Assembly (NCBI RefSeq): GCF_028690125.1
Contig: NZ_JAQVBV010000013.1
Coordinates: 1 to 64,000, forward strand
Source of the DNA: Bacteroides sp.
GTDB lineage: Bacteria > Bacteroidota > Bacteroidia > Bacteroidales > Bacteroidaceae
Reading direction: 5' to 3'
Length of the DNA: 64,000 nucleotides
Shown here: positions 26,258 through 36,530 of the stretch, piece by piece
How the letters are laid out: each line of letters opens with the position of its first letter
How positions within the stretch are numbered: position 1 is the stretch's first letter
Program-made: the position numbers and the translations under genes
Notes under the pieces: model-generated
The model's database searches: none
What the model saw: the letters and a program-made list of their open reading frames with translations, nothing else
What the model was told of the DNA's origin: nothing

Positions 26258-28759
26258 ATGCGAACTAAAATTATGAAACAAAAACTGACGATGCTGTTTC
26301 TGGGAGCAGCTTCTGTACTTTCTAGCTGTGGCACCCAGATTGAGCAGCACGAGAAAAATGAGTTGCGTGCTCCGGCTTACCCGCTGGTGACGATAGACCC
26401 TTATACCAGTGCCTGGTCATTTACAGACAATTTGTATGATGGCTCCGTGAAACACTGGACAGGAAAAGATTTTCCTTTGATTGGTGTAGCCAAAGTAGAC
26501 GGACAATTCTACCGTTTCCTGGGAATGGAAGAACTTGAATTGAGACCTTTGGTGAAAACCTCCGAACAAGGTACTTGGACAGGAAAATATACAATCGAGA
26601 AACCTGCTGACGGTTGGCAAAATGCTGATTTCGATGATAGCAAATGGAAAGAAGGAGAAGGCGCTTTCGGTACAAAAGAAAATGAGCCTGCCGCAAAAAC
26701 ACAGTGGGGTGAAGAGTTTATCTGGGTACGTCGCGTAGCAGATATCCAGGAAGACCTGACAGGCAAAAACGTATACCTGGAATATTCTCATGACGATGAT
26801 GTAATTATCTACATTAATGGAATCAAAGTTGTAGATACAGGAAATGCTTGTAAAAAGCATGTACAAGTAAAATTGTCCGATGAGGTTATTGCTTCTTTGA
26901 AGAAAGGAGATAACTTAATTGCCGCTTATTGCAACAATCGCGGAGCAAACGCATTGCTTGATTTCGGACTGTTGGTAGAATTGGACGATAGCCGTTATTT
27001 CAATCAGACAGCTACACAAACATCTGCCGATGTGCAACCCATGCAGACTTATTACACCTTTACTTGTGGTCCGGTAGATTTGAATCTCACATTTACTGCT
27101 CCTTTATTTATGGATAATCTGGATCTGATGACTCGTCCGGTTAATTATATCTCTTATGAAGTAGCATCCAACGATGGAAAGAAACATGAAGTAGAATTAT
27201 ACTTCGAAGCTTCTCCTCAATGGGCACTCGACCTGCCTCACCAGGAATCTGTAGCTGACAGCTTTACAGAAGGCGACTTGTTATTCCTCCGTACCGGTAG
27301 CCGTAATCAGGAAATTCTGAAAAAGCAAGGTGATGATGTACGTATTGACTGGGGACACTTCTATCTGGCTGCAGAAAAAGAAAACAGCACTTATGCCATT
27401 GGCGAAGGCAAGAAATTGCGTAAGAGCTTTACTGAAAACAAACTGGAAGCACCCTCTTCGGAAGGTTATGATAAGATGGCTCTGGTACGCTCATTAGGCG
27501 AAACAAATAAAGCTAACGGTCATCTGTTGATTGGATATGATGATATTTATTCCATCCAATATTTCGGTGAGAACCTGCGTCCATATTGGAATCGCACCGG
27601 TAATGAAACAATCGTTTCCCAATTCCAGAAAGCCGAAAAAGAATATAACACACAGATGAAAAACTGTGCAGCTTTCGATAAGAAAATGATGCAGGAAGCA
27701 ACAGCAGCCGGCGGACGTAAATATGCCGAACTTTGTGCTTTAGCTTATCGTCAGGCACTTGCAGCTCATAAATTAGTAGAAGCTCCGAATGGTGACCTTG
27801 TATTCCTCTCTAAAGAAAACTTCAGTAATGGTTCCATTGGAACAGTCGATTTGACTTACCCGGGAGCTCCGTTGCTTTTACTCTACAATCCTGAGCTGGT
27901 GAAGGCTACCATGAATCATATATTCTATTACAGTGAAAGTGGAAAATGGACAAAACCATTTGCTGCTCATGATGTAGGTACTTATCCGATGGCTAACGGT
28001 CAGACTTATGGCGGAGATATGCCGATAGAAGAATCCGGTAATATGGTAGTATTGGCTGCTGCTATTGCTGCTATGGAAGGAAATGCCGATTATGCAAAGA
28101 AACATTGGGAAACTTTGACAACTTGGACAGACTATCTGGTTGAATACGGTTTGGATCCCGAAAACCAACTTTGTACAGACGACTTCGCCGGACACTTTGC
28201 ACACAATGCCAACCTTTCTATTAAAGCAATTATGGGTGTCGCTTCATATGGCTATCTGGCAGATATGCTAGGCAAAAAAGACATTGCAGAGAAATATACC
28301 AAAAAAGCAAAAGAAATGGCTGCCGAATGGGAGAAAATGGCAAATGACGGAGATCATTATCGTCTGACCTTTGACAAACCGGGAACATGGAGCCAGAAAT
28401 ATAATCTGGTATGGGATAAACTGTTGAATTTACAGATTTTCCCGTCACAGATTGCTGATACGGAAATCGCTTACTACCTGACAAAACAGAATAAATACGG
28501 TCTTCCGTTGGATAATCGGGAAGCCTATACTAAGACAGACTGGATTATGTGGACAGCTACATTGGCTAATGACAAAGCTACTTTCGAAAAGTTCATCGAC
28601 CCTGTATATCTGTTCATGAACGAAACTCCGAACCGTGTACCGATGTCTGACTGGGTATTTACAGATGCTCCTAACCAAAGAGGCTTCCAAGCTCGTTCCG
28701 TAGTCGGTGGATATTTCATTAAAATGCTAGAAGGTAAACTTAATAATTCAAACAAATAA
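26258..28759 (+). CDS. Glutaminase-A-like lipoprotein with jelly-roll insert
   Basis: An 833-residue lipoprotein (lipobox VLSSC, Cys24; a start at 26273 is also possible). Domain order: DUF4964 (about 35-95, LRAPAYPLVTIDPYTSAWS), an inserted jelly roll of about 106-243 (FDDSKWKEGEGAFG, WVRRV, YLEYSHDDDVIIYINGIKV) of the type found at the ends of GH2-like enzymes, DUF5127, then DUF4965/DUF1793 (DDFAGHFAHNANLS, GDHYRLTFD, RSVVGGYF). The paralogue at 51887 carries two such inserts. The family is named from fungal glutaminase A, but its frequent presence in mannan-type PULs suggests a glycan or glycopeptide substrate (inference). It follows the preceding gene by 13 bp and precedes GH125 by 6 bp, so it is translated from the same operon mRNA. 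Confidence 0.85.
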   Translation: MRTKIMKQKLTMLFLGAASVLSSCGTQIEQHEKNELRAPAYPLVTIDPYTSAWSFTDNLYDGSVKHWTGKDFPLIGVAKVDGQFYRFLGMEELELRPLVKTSEQGTWTGKYTIEKPADGWQNADFDDSKWKEGEGAFGTKENEPAAKTQWGEEFIWVRRVADIQEDLTGKNVYLEYSHDDDVIIYINGIKVVDTGNACKKHVQVKLSDEVIASLKKGDNLIAAYCNNRGANALLDFGLLVELDDSRYFNQTATQTSADVQPMQTYYTFTCGPVDLNLTFTAPLFMDNLDLMTRPVNYISYEVASNDGKKHEVELYFEASPQWALDLPHQESVADSFTEGDLLFLRTGSRNQEILKKQGDDVRIDWGHFYLAAEKENSTYAIGEGKKLRKSFTENKLEAPSSEGYDKMALVRSLGETNKANGHLLIGYDDIYSIQYFGENLRPYWNRTGNETIVSQFQKAEKEYNTQMKNCAAFDKKMMQEATAAGGRKYAELCALAYRQALAAHKLVEAPNGDLVFLSKENFSNGSIGTVDLTYPGAPLLLLYNPELVKATMNHIFYYSESGKWTKPFAAHDVGTYPMANGQTYGGDMPIEESGNMVVLAAAIAAMEGNADYAKKHWETLTTWTDYLVEYGLDPENQLCTDDFAGHFAHNANLSIKAIMGVASYGYLADMLGKKDIAEKYTKKAKEMAAEWEKMANDGDHYRLTFDKPGTWSQKYNLVWDKLLNLQIFPSQIADTEIAYYLTKQNKYGLPLDNREAYTKTDWIMWTATLANDKATFEKFIDPVYLFMNETPNRVPMSDWVFTDAPNQRGFQARSVVGGYFIKMLEGKLNNSNK

Positions 28760-28765
28760 ATAATT

Positions 28766-30229
28766 ATGAAGAAACAAGTAAAATATATTAGTACAGGTAT
28801 GCTGGCAGCTATGCTGCTTTGCGGAGGACAAGTACAGGCTGCTGACCGTGTATCGGAGATGTATGTTTGTGCTGTAGATGCCATTCAGAAAGATAACCGT
28901 CCGGAAGTTTCCGAACGTTTATTCCATTCAGATGCAGTAGAAAAAGAAATTCTCCGTGTACAGAAGTTGCTGAAAAATGCCAAATTAGCTTGGATGTTTA
29001 CAAACTGTTTCCCCAATACACTGGATACAACCGTACATTTCCGCATGGGTAAAGATGGCAAACCGGATACCTTTGTTTATACGGGAGACATACATGCCAT
29101 GTGGCTTCGTGACTCCGGAGCACAGGTTTGGCCATACGTACAGTTGGCAAATTCTGATCCTGAACTGAAACAAATGCTGGCGGGAGTAATCCTCCGCCAG
29201 TTCAAATGTATCAACATCGATCCCTATGCAAATGCATTTAATGATGGTCCGGTAGAAGACAACGAATGGATGACAGACTTGACGGCTATGAAACCGGAAC
29301 TGCACGAACGTAAATGGGAGATCGACTCATTGTGTTACCCGTTACGTCTGGCCTATCATTACTGGAAAACAACAGGTGATGCAAGCATATTCACTGAAGA
29401 GTGGATACAGGCAATAACTCAGGTTCTGAAGACGTTTAAGGAACAACAACGCAAAGAGGGAGTCGGACCTTATAAATTCCAACGCAAGACCGAACGTGCT
29501 TTGGATACATTGAACAACGATGGATTGGGAGCTCCTGTAAACCCTGTCGGACTGATTGTGTCTGCTTTCCGCCCTTCAGACGATGCTACTACTTTGCAAT
29601 ATCTGGTTCCTTCTAACTTCTTTGCCGTATCTTCTTTGCGCAAAGCTGCCGAGATTCTGGAAGCTGTCAATAAGAAAGATGATCTCGCAAAAGAATGCAA
29701 AACATTGGCCAAAGAAGTAGAAACAGCTTTAAAGAAATATGCAGTTTACAAACACCCTAAATATGGTAAGATCTATGCTTTCGAAGTAGACGGCTTTGGC
29801 AATCAACTGCTGATGGACGATGCCAATGTGCCTAGCTTGCTTGCAATGCCTTATCTGGGTGACGTAGATGTGAACGACAAAATTTACCAGAATACCCGTA
29901 AGTTTGTTTGGAGTGAAGACAATCCTTACTTTTTCAAAGGTACTGCCGGCGAAGGTATTGGCGGTCCACATATCGGATATGACATGATTTGGCCGATGAG
30001 TATTATGATGAAAGCATTTACCAGTAAAGATGACGCAGAAATCAAGGCTTGCATCAAAATGTTGATGGATACCGATGCCGGAAAAGGATTTATGCACGAA
30101 TCATTCCACAAAAATAATCCGGAGAAATTTACCCGTGCTTGGTTTGCATGGCAAAACACACTCTTCGGAGAACTGATTCTAAAATTGGTAAATGAAGGAA
30201 AAGTGGATTTGTTGAACAGTATTAATTAA
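28766..30229 (+). CDS. GH125 exo-alpha-1,6-mannosidase
   Basis: A 487-residue protein with signal peptide (about 1-25, VQAAD). GH125 motifs are strong: YTGDIHAMWLRDSGAQVWPY, PVEDNEWMTDLTAMKPELHER, KWEIDSLCYPLRLAYHYWK with the candidate general acid Asp187, and GKGFMHESFHKNNPEKFTR with the candidate base Glu445. GH125 enzymes remove terminal alpha-1,6-linked mannose by inversion, and pair naturally with GH76 products. Its length is normal for the family. It lies fourth in the operon, with spacings of 6 and 9 bp to its neighbours. Confidence 0.95.
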   Translation: MKKQVKYISTGMLAAMLLCGGQVQAADRVSEMYVCAVDAIQKDNRPEVSERLFHSDAVEKEILRVQKLLKNAKLAWMFTNCFPNTLDTTVHFRMGKDGKPDTFVYTGDIHAMWLRDSGAQVWPYVQLANSDPELKQMLAGVILRQFKCINIDPYANAFNDGPVEDNEWMTDLTAMKPELHERKWEIDSLCYPLRLAYHYWKTTGDASIFTEEWIQAITQVLKTFKEQQRKEGVGPYKFQRKTERALDTLNNDGLGAPVNPVGLIVSAFRPSDDATTLQYLVPSNFFAVSSLRKAAEILEAVNKKDDLAKECKTLAKEVETALKKYAVYKHPKYGKIYAFEVDGFGNQLLMDDANVPSLLAMPYLGDVDVNDKIYQNTRKFVWSEDNPYFFKGTAGEGIGGPHIGYDMIWPMSIMMKAFTSKDDAEIKACIKMLMDTDAGKGFMHESFHKNNPEKFTRAWFAWQNTLFGELILKLVNEGKVDLLNSIN

Positions 30230-30238
30230 TAAAGTATC

Positions 30239-31372
30239 ATGAAAAAGTTATGTGTATGGGCAGTTGCCGCCCTTTTAATGGCAGCTTGTACACCGAAAGC
30301 CGAGCAAAAAACAACGGATTCCGGTTTATTGCAAAGTAACTTCCAGACGGAAGTAGATGGAAAAAAAACAGACTTGTATGTGTTGCGTAACAAGAACAAC
30401 ATGGAAGTTTGTATTACCAACTTCGGTGGACGTATCGTTTCTGTAATGGTTCCGGATAAGGACGGACAAATGCGTGATGTAGTATTAGGATTCGATTCAA
30501 TCCAGGACTATATCTCTAAACCTTCTGACTTTGGCGCAACTATTGGTCGTTATGCCAACCGTATCGGCCAGGCTAAGTTTACGTTAGATAGCGTAGAATA
30601 TCAGTTGCCTAAAAACAACTACGGACACTGTCTGCACGGCGGACCGAAAGGATTCCAATACAAGATATTTGATGCAAACCTGCTGACTCCTCAAAAACTT
30701 GAACTGATTGGTAAGTCTGAAGATGGCGAAGAAGGATTCCCGGGCAACCTTACTTGCAAAATCGTGATGGAATTGACTGACGACAATGCAATTGATATTA
30801 AATATGAAGCAGAAACAGACAAACCGACTGTTATAAATATGACTAACCATTCATATTTCAACCTCGACGGTGATGCAGGTAGCAATAGCGATCACCTGCT
30901 GATGGTAGATGCTGATACTTATACTCCGGTGGACAGCACATTTATGACTACAGGTGAGATTGTTACAGTAGAAGGAACTCCGATGGATTTCCGTATGGCT
31001 ACTCCGGTAGGTTTGCGTATCAACGACTATAATTTCGAGCAATTGAAAAATGGTGACGGTTACGATCATAACTGGGTGCTGAATGCTAAAGGTGATGTAA
31101 CTCGCAAAGCTGCTACATTGCAATCACCAAAAACAGGTATTGTAATGGATCTTTATACTAGCGAACCGGGTGTTCAGGTATATGCAGGAAACTTCCTCGA
31201 CGGAACTCTGACCGGAAAGAAAGGCATTACTTATAACAAGCGTGCTTCTGTATGTCTTGAGACACAGAAATTCCCTGATACTCCTAACAAACCGGAATGG
31301 CCGTCAGCTGTATTGCGTCCGGGAGAGAAGTATACAAGTGAATGTATCTACAAATTCTCTGTAGCTAAATAA
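30239..31372 (+). CDS. Aldose 1-epimerase (mutarotase), lipoprotein
   Basis: A 377-residue GalM-type protein. The signal ends in LLMAAC, so it is a predicted lipoprotein of the periplasmic side. Family motifs: ATIGRYANRI, HCLHGGPKGF (first His), MTNHSYFNLDG (second His) and VCLETQKFPDTPN (catalytic Glu). It interconverts alpha and beta anomers of free sugars. Its place between GH125 and GH92 suggests it equilibrates mannose or oligosaccharide ends released by these glycosidases. Spacing is 9 bp upstream and 10 bp downstream. Confidence 0.93.
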   Translation: MKKLCVWAVAALLMAACTPKAEQKTTDSGLLQSNFQTEVDGKKTDLYVLRNKNNMEVCITNFGGRIVSVMVPDKDGQMRDVVLGFDSIQDYISKPSDFGATIGRYANRIGQAKFTLDSVEYQLPKNNYGHCLHGGPKGFQYKIFDANLLTPQKLELIGKSEDGEEGFPGNLTCKIVMELTDDNAIDIKYEAETDKPTVINMTNHSYFNLDGDAGSNSDHLLMVDADTYTPVDSTFMTTGEIVTVEGTPMDFRMATPVGLRINDYNFEQLKNGDGYDHNWVLNAKGDVTRKAATLQSPKTGIVMDLYTSEPGVQVYAGNFLDGTLTGKKGITYNKRASVCLETQKFPDTPNKPEWPSAVLRPGEKYTSECIYKFSVAK

Positions 31373-31382
31373 TTATAAAATC

Positions 31383-33386
31383 ATGAGAAGGTACAGTGGT
31401 CTTTGGCTCTTTTTGTTATTATGCACGACGATAGCCGTTGCACAGAACACTAAATATGTGAATCTGTTTATCGGAACGTCCGGCGATAACGGACAAGTAG
31501 CACCCGGGGCCACTGTTCCTTTCGGAATGGTATGTGTCTGTCCTGACAGCGATCCGCGCACTCATGCCGGTTATGATTATGCAGTGACAAAAGTATCCGG
31601 CATTTCTGTTAATCGTCTCTCCGGAGTAGGTTGCAGCGGAGGTGGTGGAAATTTGCGTATCCGTCCTGTGGCTCCTTCACAGGAACTGCATATTGATAAG
31701 TCAAGCGAACAGGCAATTCCCGGCTATTATACAACTGCATTCACTAATGGTATTGAAACCGAATTGACGGCAACCAATGCTATGGCAGCAGAAGTTTTCC
31801 AATTTAATCAGAATACCCCCGCCGCCTTGTGGGTGGACTTTGCTTCCACTTTCGAAGGTGTGGCTACCTGTCATTACGAACGTATATCAGACACCTGTAT
31901 AGAAGGATATGTACAGGCAAGAAACGTTTGCGGACATGGTCAATACAAACTCTACTTCTCTCTCAACACCAACCACCCTTTCCGTTTGCAGGAACAGCAG
32001 ACAACTACAGCTGCTCTGATGTTCGACAAAATAGTACGTACTGTAGAAGTTCGCATCGGACTCTCGCCGTTGAGTACAGAACTCGCTTCACAAGAATGCT
32101 CCCGTTGGAAAAAGATGAACTTCTCCGACCTGAAACATCAGGCTTGCACTCAATGGGAGAAACAACTGCAAAATATAGACGTGAAAGGAGGAGAGGAAGA
32201 TGATAAAGTAATTTTCTATACCTCACTTTACCGGACTTTCCTGAGCCCGGTTGATGTCACTTCTCCCGATGGCGAATATCTGGGCACAGACGGGAAGAAA
32301 TATGTTACAAAAGATTTTCGTTATTACAGTAATTGGTCATTGTGGGATACCTTCCGCACTAAATTCCCTCTATTGGTACTGACCGAGCCAGTGAAGATGC
32401 GCGACATGGCTACTTCTCTGATTCACCTGTATGCCACCGGTAAAAAAGACTGGTCTACGGGATTCGAATCGACTCCCACCGTTCGTACCGAACATACTGT
32501 AGTTTTATTGCTGGATTCATATCGGAAAGGAATAACGAACCTTGATTTCCGTAAAGGCTATGCCGGTATGAAAGAAGAGATGGAACGCCTGCCGATGCGT
32601 TCGCCCGATCAGAAAATGGAATCGGCTTATGATCTTTGGGCAATGGCTCAGATCGCAGATATTATAGGCGAAAAAGCAGATGCCGAGCTTTATAAGCAAC
32701 GTTCTGTCACACTATTTGAAGAAATTTGGAAAAAAGAATTTATGACCGTCACTCCGGCTTTTGAAGTGATGAAGAATAATGGACTTTATCAGGGAACCCG
32801 CTGGCAATACAGATGGGCAGCCCCACAATATATCGACAAGATGATAGAATGGGTAGGGCAGGACTCACTCCGCTCGCAGCTCAGCTACTTCTTCGATCAT
32901 CATCTGTACAATCAGGGCAATGAACCGGACATCCATGTCCCTTACCTGTTCAACCGTCTCGGAGCGCCGGGAGAAACCCAACAGCTTGTACGCAACTTAA
33001 TGACCCAACCAATGATTCACAAGTACGGAGGCAATTCGGAATTTCCTACTCCTTACTTTGGCAAAGCATTTAAGAATGACCCCGTAGGGTATAGTCCCGA
33101 AATGGACGAAGATGACGGTACGATGAGTGCCTGGTATGTGTTTGGAGCTATGGGCTTTTATCCGCTGTTGGTAGGTGATGAATATTATGAACTGACTTCG
33201 CCTCTTTTTAATAAAATACAGCTTCGCCTGTCCAACGGGAAGAGATTGACCGTTGAGGTGAAAGGCAGGAAAAAGAAAGATGATTTGATTCAAAGTATCC
33301 ATTTCAATGGAAAGCTCATTGATGATTATCGTATTTCTCATCTCGAACTTCTGAAAGGAGGACATTTGATATTTAAGTATAAGTAG
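31383..33386 (+). CDS. GH92 exo-alpha-mannosidase
   Basis: A 667-residue secreted protein (signal ends AVAQ), slightly shorter than many GH92 proteins of about 730-770 residues. The N-terminal beta-sandwich starts VNLFIGTSGDNGQVAPGATVPFGMV, the usual GH92 entry. The catalytic (alpha/alpha)6 domain has YNQGNEPDIHVPYLFN with the general acid Glu, and MDEDDGTMSAWYVFGAMGFYP with the acidic pair that activates water. GH92 enzymes are Ca2+-dependent inverting alpha-mannosidases; linkage specificity (1,2, 1,3 or 1,6) cannot be read here. A stretch near RIGLSPLSTELASQ is compact relative to typical members and accounts for the reduced length. Confidence 0.93.
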   Translation: MRRYSGLWLFLLLCTTIAVAQNTKYVNLFIGTSGDNGQVAPGATVPFGMVCVCPDSDPRTHAGYDYAVTKVSGISVNRLSGVGCSGGGGNLRIRPVAPSQELHIDKSSEQAIPGYYTTAFTNGIETELTATNAMAAEVFQFNQNTPAALWVDFASTFEGVATCHYERISDTCIEGYVQARNVCGHGQYKLYFSLNTNHPFRLQEQQTTTAALMFDKIVRTVEVRIGLSPLSTELASQECSRWKKMNFSDLKHQACTQWEKQLQNIDVKGGEEDDKVIFYTSLYRTFLSPVDVTSPDGEYLGTDGKKYVTKDFRYYSNWSLWDTFRTKFPLLVLTEPVKMRDMATSLIHLYATGKKDWSTGFESTPTVRTEHTVVLLLDSYRKGITNLDFRKGYAGMKEEMERLPMRSPDQKMESAYDLWAMAQIADIIGEKADAELYKQRSVTLFEEIWKKEFMTVTPAFEVMKNNGLYQGTRWQYRWAAPQYIDKMIEWVGQDSLRSQLSYFFDHHLYNQGNEPDIHVPYLFNRLGAPGETQQLVRNLMTQPMIHKYGGNSEFPTPYFGKAFKNDPVGYSPEMDEDDGTMSAWYVFGAMGFYPLLVGDEYYELTSPLFNKIQLRLSNGKRLTVEVKGRKKKDDLIQSIHFNGKLIDDYRISHLELLKGGHLIFKYK

Positions 33387-33422
33387 TTATTTAATTAACA
33401 GGTTGTATAACCTATCTATATT

Positions 33423-35489
33423 ATGATGAAAAAGAATAGACGTTTAAAAGTAACCTTTGCAGGTGCTCTGTTGACAGCAAGTCTGTTTACTACCGCTTGT
33501 GCTGCTCCTTCATCCGATGGATCGGTGAAGGTAGTAGACCGTCCCGACACACAATCGACTAACGTAAATTATGTAAGCTACCGTGCTCCGCTTCAGCCAT
33601 TGAATTTTATCAAATTACCGGTTGGCAGTGTCCGCCCGGAAGGATGGGTGAAGAAATACCTCGAACTGCAACGTGAAGGATTGACCGGACATCTGGGAGA
33701 AATCAGTGCTTGGCTGGAAAAAGAAAACAACGCATGGCTCACTACAGGCGGAGATCATGGTTGGGAAGAAGTCCCTTACTGGCTCAAAGGATATGGAAAC
33801 TTGGCCTACATCCTGAACGATCCGAAAATGATAGCCGAAACAAAGATTTGGCTCGAAGGAGCCTTTGCAAGCCGGCAGCCCGATGGCTATTTCGGCCCTG
33901 TAAACGAGCGTAACGGCAAACGTGAACTCTGGGCACAAATGATTATGCTCTGGTGTCTGCAATCATATTACGAATACTCCAATGATCAGCGGGTAATTGA
34001 CCTGATGACTAATTATTTTAAATGGCAGATGACAGTGCCCGACGATAAATTACTCAAAGATTATTGGGAAAACAGCCGTGGCGGTGATAATATCATCAGT
34101 ATCTACTGGCTATACAACCACACTGGAGATAAATTCCTGCTTGAACTGGCAGAAAAGATTCACCGCAATACGGCCAACTGGACGAAGCCTAGCTCTTTGC
34201 CTAACTGGCATAATGTGAATATCGCCCAATGCTTCCGCGAACCCGCCACTTATTATATGCAGACAGGCGATTCTGCTATGCTTAATGCTTCTTATAATGT
34301 ACATAATCTGATTCGTCGTACTTTTGGTCAAGTACCGGGCGGTATGTTTGGTGCTGACGAAAATGCTCGCATGGGATTCATTGATCCCCGCCAGGGAGTA
34401 GAAACTTGCGGACTGGTAGAACAAATGGCTTCTGATGAAATTATGCTTTGCATGACCGGTGATCCCATGTGGGCGGAACACTGTGAAGAAGTAGCATTCA
34501 ATTCTTATCCTGCTGCCGTGATGCCCGATTTCAAATCATTACGTTATATCACTTGTCCCAACCATACCGTCAGCGATTCAAAGAATCATCATCCGGGCAT
34601 CGACAATAGTGGTCCGTTTCTTTCAATGAACCCGTTCAGCAGCCGTTGCTGTCAGCACAATCATGCTCAGGGTTGGCCTTACTTCTCAGAACACCTCGTG
34701 TTGGCAACTCCTGATAATGGTGTGGCAACTGCTATCTATGGGGCTTGCAAGGCAACAGTGAAAGTAGGTCAGGGAAAAGAAATCGTTCTTCACGAACAGA
34801 CTAATTATCCTTTCGAAGAAGGTATTACTTTTACCGTTTCTACCGGTGAAAAGGTTGCTTTCCCGTTCTATCTCCGTATTCCTACCTGGACTTCGAATGC
34901 TGAAGTACGTGTGAATGGCAAGAAAGTGAGTGCTAAGCCTGTAGCAGGAAAATATCTTTGTATCGAACGCGAATGGACTGACGGTGATAAAGTGGAGCTG
35001 ACTTTACCGATGTCTCTTTCTATGCGCACTTGGCAGGTAAATAAGAATAGTGTAAGTGTGGATTACGGACCATTGACAATGTCTCTCAAGATAGACGAAA
35101 ACTATGTAGAGAAAGATAGTCGCGAAACTGCTATCGGTGACTCTAAATGGCAGAAAGGTGCAGATTCTAAGAAATGGCCTACTACCGAGATTTATGCAAA
35201 TAGCCCTTGGAACTATTCATTGGTATTAGATCAAAAAGAACCGTTGAAGAATTTCAAAGTAGTACGTAAAGACTGGCCGGCAGACAACTTTCCATTCACT
35301 GTAGGCAGCGTACCTTTGGAAGTGAAAGCATACGGTCGTCAAGTGCCCGGCTGGAAAATAGATGAAACCGGACTTTGCGGTGTATTGCCCGAAGAAAATG
35401 CAGTGAAAGGTGCAAAAGAAGAGATTACTTTGATTCCCATGGGAGCAGCAAGATTAAGAATTTCCGCTTTCCCCAATACAAGGGAATAA
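33423..35489 (+). CDS. GH127-type (DUF1680) beta-L-arabinofuranosidase-like protein
   Basis: A 688-residue protein with an N-terminal signal (lipobox-like TTAC, residue 26). Residues of about 60-430 match the (alpha/alpha)6 barrel of DUF1680. The zinc and catalytic set known from GH127 HypBA1 is conserved: Glu327 and Cys329 in GVETCG, and Cys409-Cys410 in SSRCCQHN. HypBA1 uses a cysteine nucleophile. The rest is beta-sandwich. GH127 and its relatives GH137, GH142 and GH146 act on beta-L-arabinofuranosides, but DUF1680 is broad and other sugars are possible. It is the last gene of the operon, 36 bp after GH92. A 17-bp hairpin follows at 35561. Confidence 0.85.
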   Translation: MMKKNRRLKVTFAGALLTASLFTTACAAPSSDGSVKVVDRPDTQSTNVNYVSYRAPLQPLNFIKLPVGSVRPEGWVKKYLELQREGLTGHLGEISAWLEKENNAWLTTGGDHGWEEVPYWLKGYGNLAYILNDPKMIAETKIWLEGAFASRQPDGYFGPVNERNGKRELWAQMIMLWCLQSYYEYSNDQRVIDLMTNYFKWQMTVPDDKLLKDYWENSRGGDNIISIYWLYNHTGDKFLLELAEKIHRNTANWTKPSSLPNWHNVNIAQCFREPATYYMQTGDSAMLNASYNVHNLIRRTFGQVPGGMFGADENARMGFIDPRQGVETCGLVEQMASDEIMLCMTGDPMWAEHCEEVAFNSYPAAVMPDFKSLRYITCPNHTVSDSKNHHPGIDNSGPFLSMNPFSSRCCQHNHAQGWPYFSEHLVLATPDNGVATAIYGACKATVKVGQGKEIVLHEQTNYPFEEGITFTVSTGEKVAFPFYLRIPTWTSNAEVRVNGKKVSAKPVAGKYLCIEREWTDGDKVELTLPMSLSMRTWQVNKNSVSVDYGPLTMSLKIDENYVEKDSRETAIGDSKWQKGADSKKWPTTEIYANSPWNYSLVLDQKEPLKNFKVVRKDWPADNFPFTVGSVPLEVKAYGRQVPGWKIDETGLCGVLPEENAVKGAKEEITLIPMGAARLRISAFPNTRE

Positions 35490-35560
35490 GAATAGAAAGC
35501 AAACAACATCGGCACTTTTATATATTAGGATCATCCTGCTAAAAACATTAGATTAAAAAA

Positions 35561-35608
35561 CAAGGCGTGTATTATTATGGCTGTAAGCTCATGATAATGT
35601 ACGCCTTG
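35561..35608 (+). terminator. Hairpin after the GH76-GH127 operon
   Basis: CAAGGCGTGTATTATTA pairs with 35592-35608 over 17 bp including three G-T wobbles. No T-tract follows directly, so it could be a 3' end-stabilising structure or a weak terminator. Confidence 0.55.
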
Positions 35609-35744
35609 AGTAGGATATTATCTTTCTTATAATTTCCTTATCAAGATGTTGAGAATGTGAAGCCTCAATTTTTAGTATTAATAACTTCTTTTTTGTGTAC
35701 TTTTTGTTCACTGGCATTATAAAAGCTCCGAAGAAAGCGAAGCC

Positions 35745-35888
35745 ATGTTGGGTGGTTTATGTACAAAGAGCATCTATTTATTTTCTGTGGAGGAAACAGC
35801 TAGTAAAATAGTAGAAAATAATGATTGGATAACCCAAAAGGGTGAGATAATTATTTTTAGAAGAATATTGACTCAAAATGAACAATAA
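35745..35888 (+). pseudogene. Unrecognised coding remnant upstream of promoter module P1
   Basis: A frame open from about 35690 reads EAMLGGLCTKSIYLFSVEE, then TASKIVENNDWITQKGE and IIIFRRILTQNEQ before stop. The text looks like real protein, but no proper start is visible; the ATG at 35745 is internal to the open stretch. Probably the C-terminal end of a lost gene. I do not recognise the family. Confidence 0.35.
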
Positions 35889-36041
35889 TATTTGCTCAAA
35901 TGTGAATTGAAAGCTGTTTTTTTGTTACAATATATAGATGGGTAATATTGTTTGTCTGCTTAATGGTTTGATAACCAGTGTATATTTGTTGGAAAAAGTG
36001 TAACGGGCTCTTGTGGAATGGTTGGAATACCTGTATCTTTA
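35888..36041 (+). promoter_or_regulatory. Promoter module P1
   Basis: ATATTTG (35888), GTTACAATATA (35924-35934), TGTAACGGGCTCTTG (35999-36013) and the -7 box TATCTTTA (36034-36041). GTTACA and TGTAAC are inverted copies 75 bp apart. It is about 70 percent identical to P2 over 150 bp by eye. It precedes the transglutaminase-like lipoprotein gene at 36531. Confidence 0.65.
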
Positions 36042-36285
36042 AACCGATTTTTATATATGAGAAGAATGATTGTGTTGTAATGTACTTATTTATAGAAAAA
36101 GGGTTGATTAGTGTGGCAGGTAAATCTAATTGCAATAAATTAGATTTATGATTATAGAATTTATGGTACTTAGAATGAGATATTTTGTTCACTAAAGTGT
36201 AATTATAATATTAATTAAATAGACTATTTATGTCTATCAATAAGAAATAGTAATATGTTTTTGATATAAATTAAATTTGTTCATT

Positions 36286-36480
36286 ATGAAAAAAGTGAAA
36301 ATACTCTTTTATTTGTTGTAGATTTGTTTTTAGTTTCTTGTAATGCGGATATTTTTCTGGACTAGGAACCTTTACGTTTTGATGAAACTGTGTCATTTCC
36401 CACTACTTGGCAGTAACAGTTGGGATATGCCGAAAATCGTAACAGAAACTTTAATAAATAAGATTTCAGCCATTTTTAAA
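36286..36480 (+). pseudogene. Decayed short lipoprotein gene
   Basis: ATG at 36286 starts MKKVKILFYLL and then meets a stop. In another frame a lipobox-like LVSCNADIFLD continues, then a stop, then EPLRFDETVSFPTTWQ, a stop, and QLGYAENRNRNFNK. This looks like a small lipoprotein gene broken by one frameshift and several stops. It lies between promoter P1 and the gene at 36531. Confidence 0.4.
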
Positions 36481-36530
36481 CACCCTCTTAGTAAAAAGAG
36501 ATATTATAAACCATCATCAACAGTAGTGAC

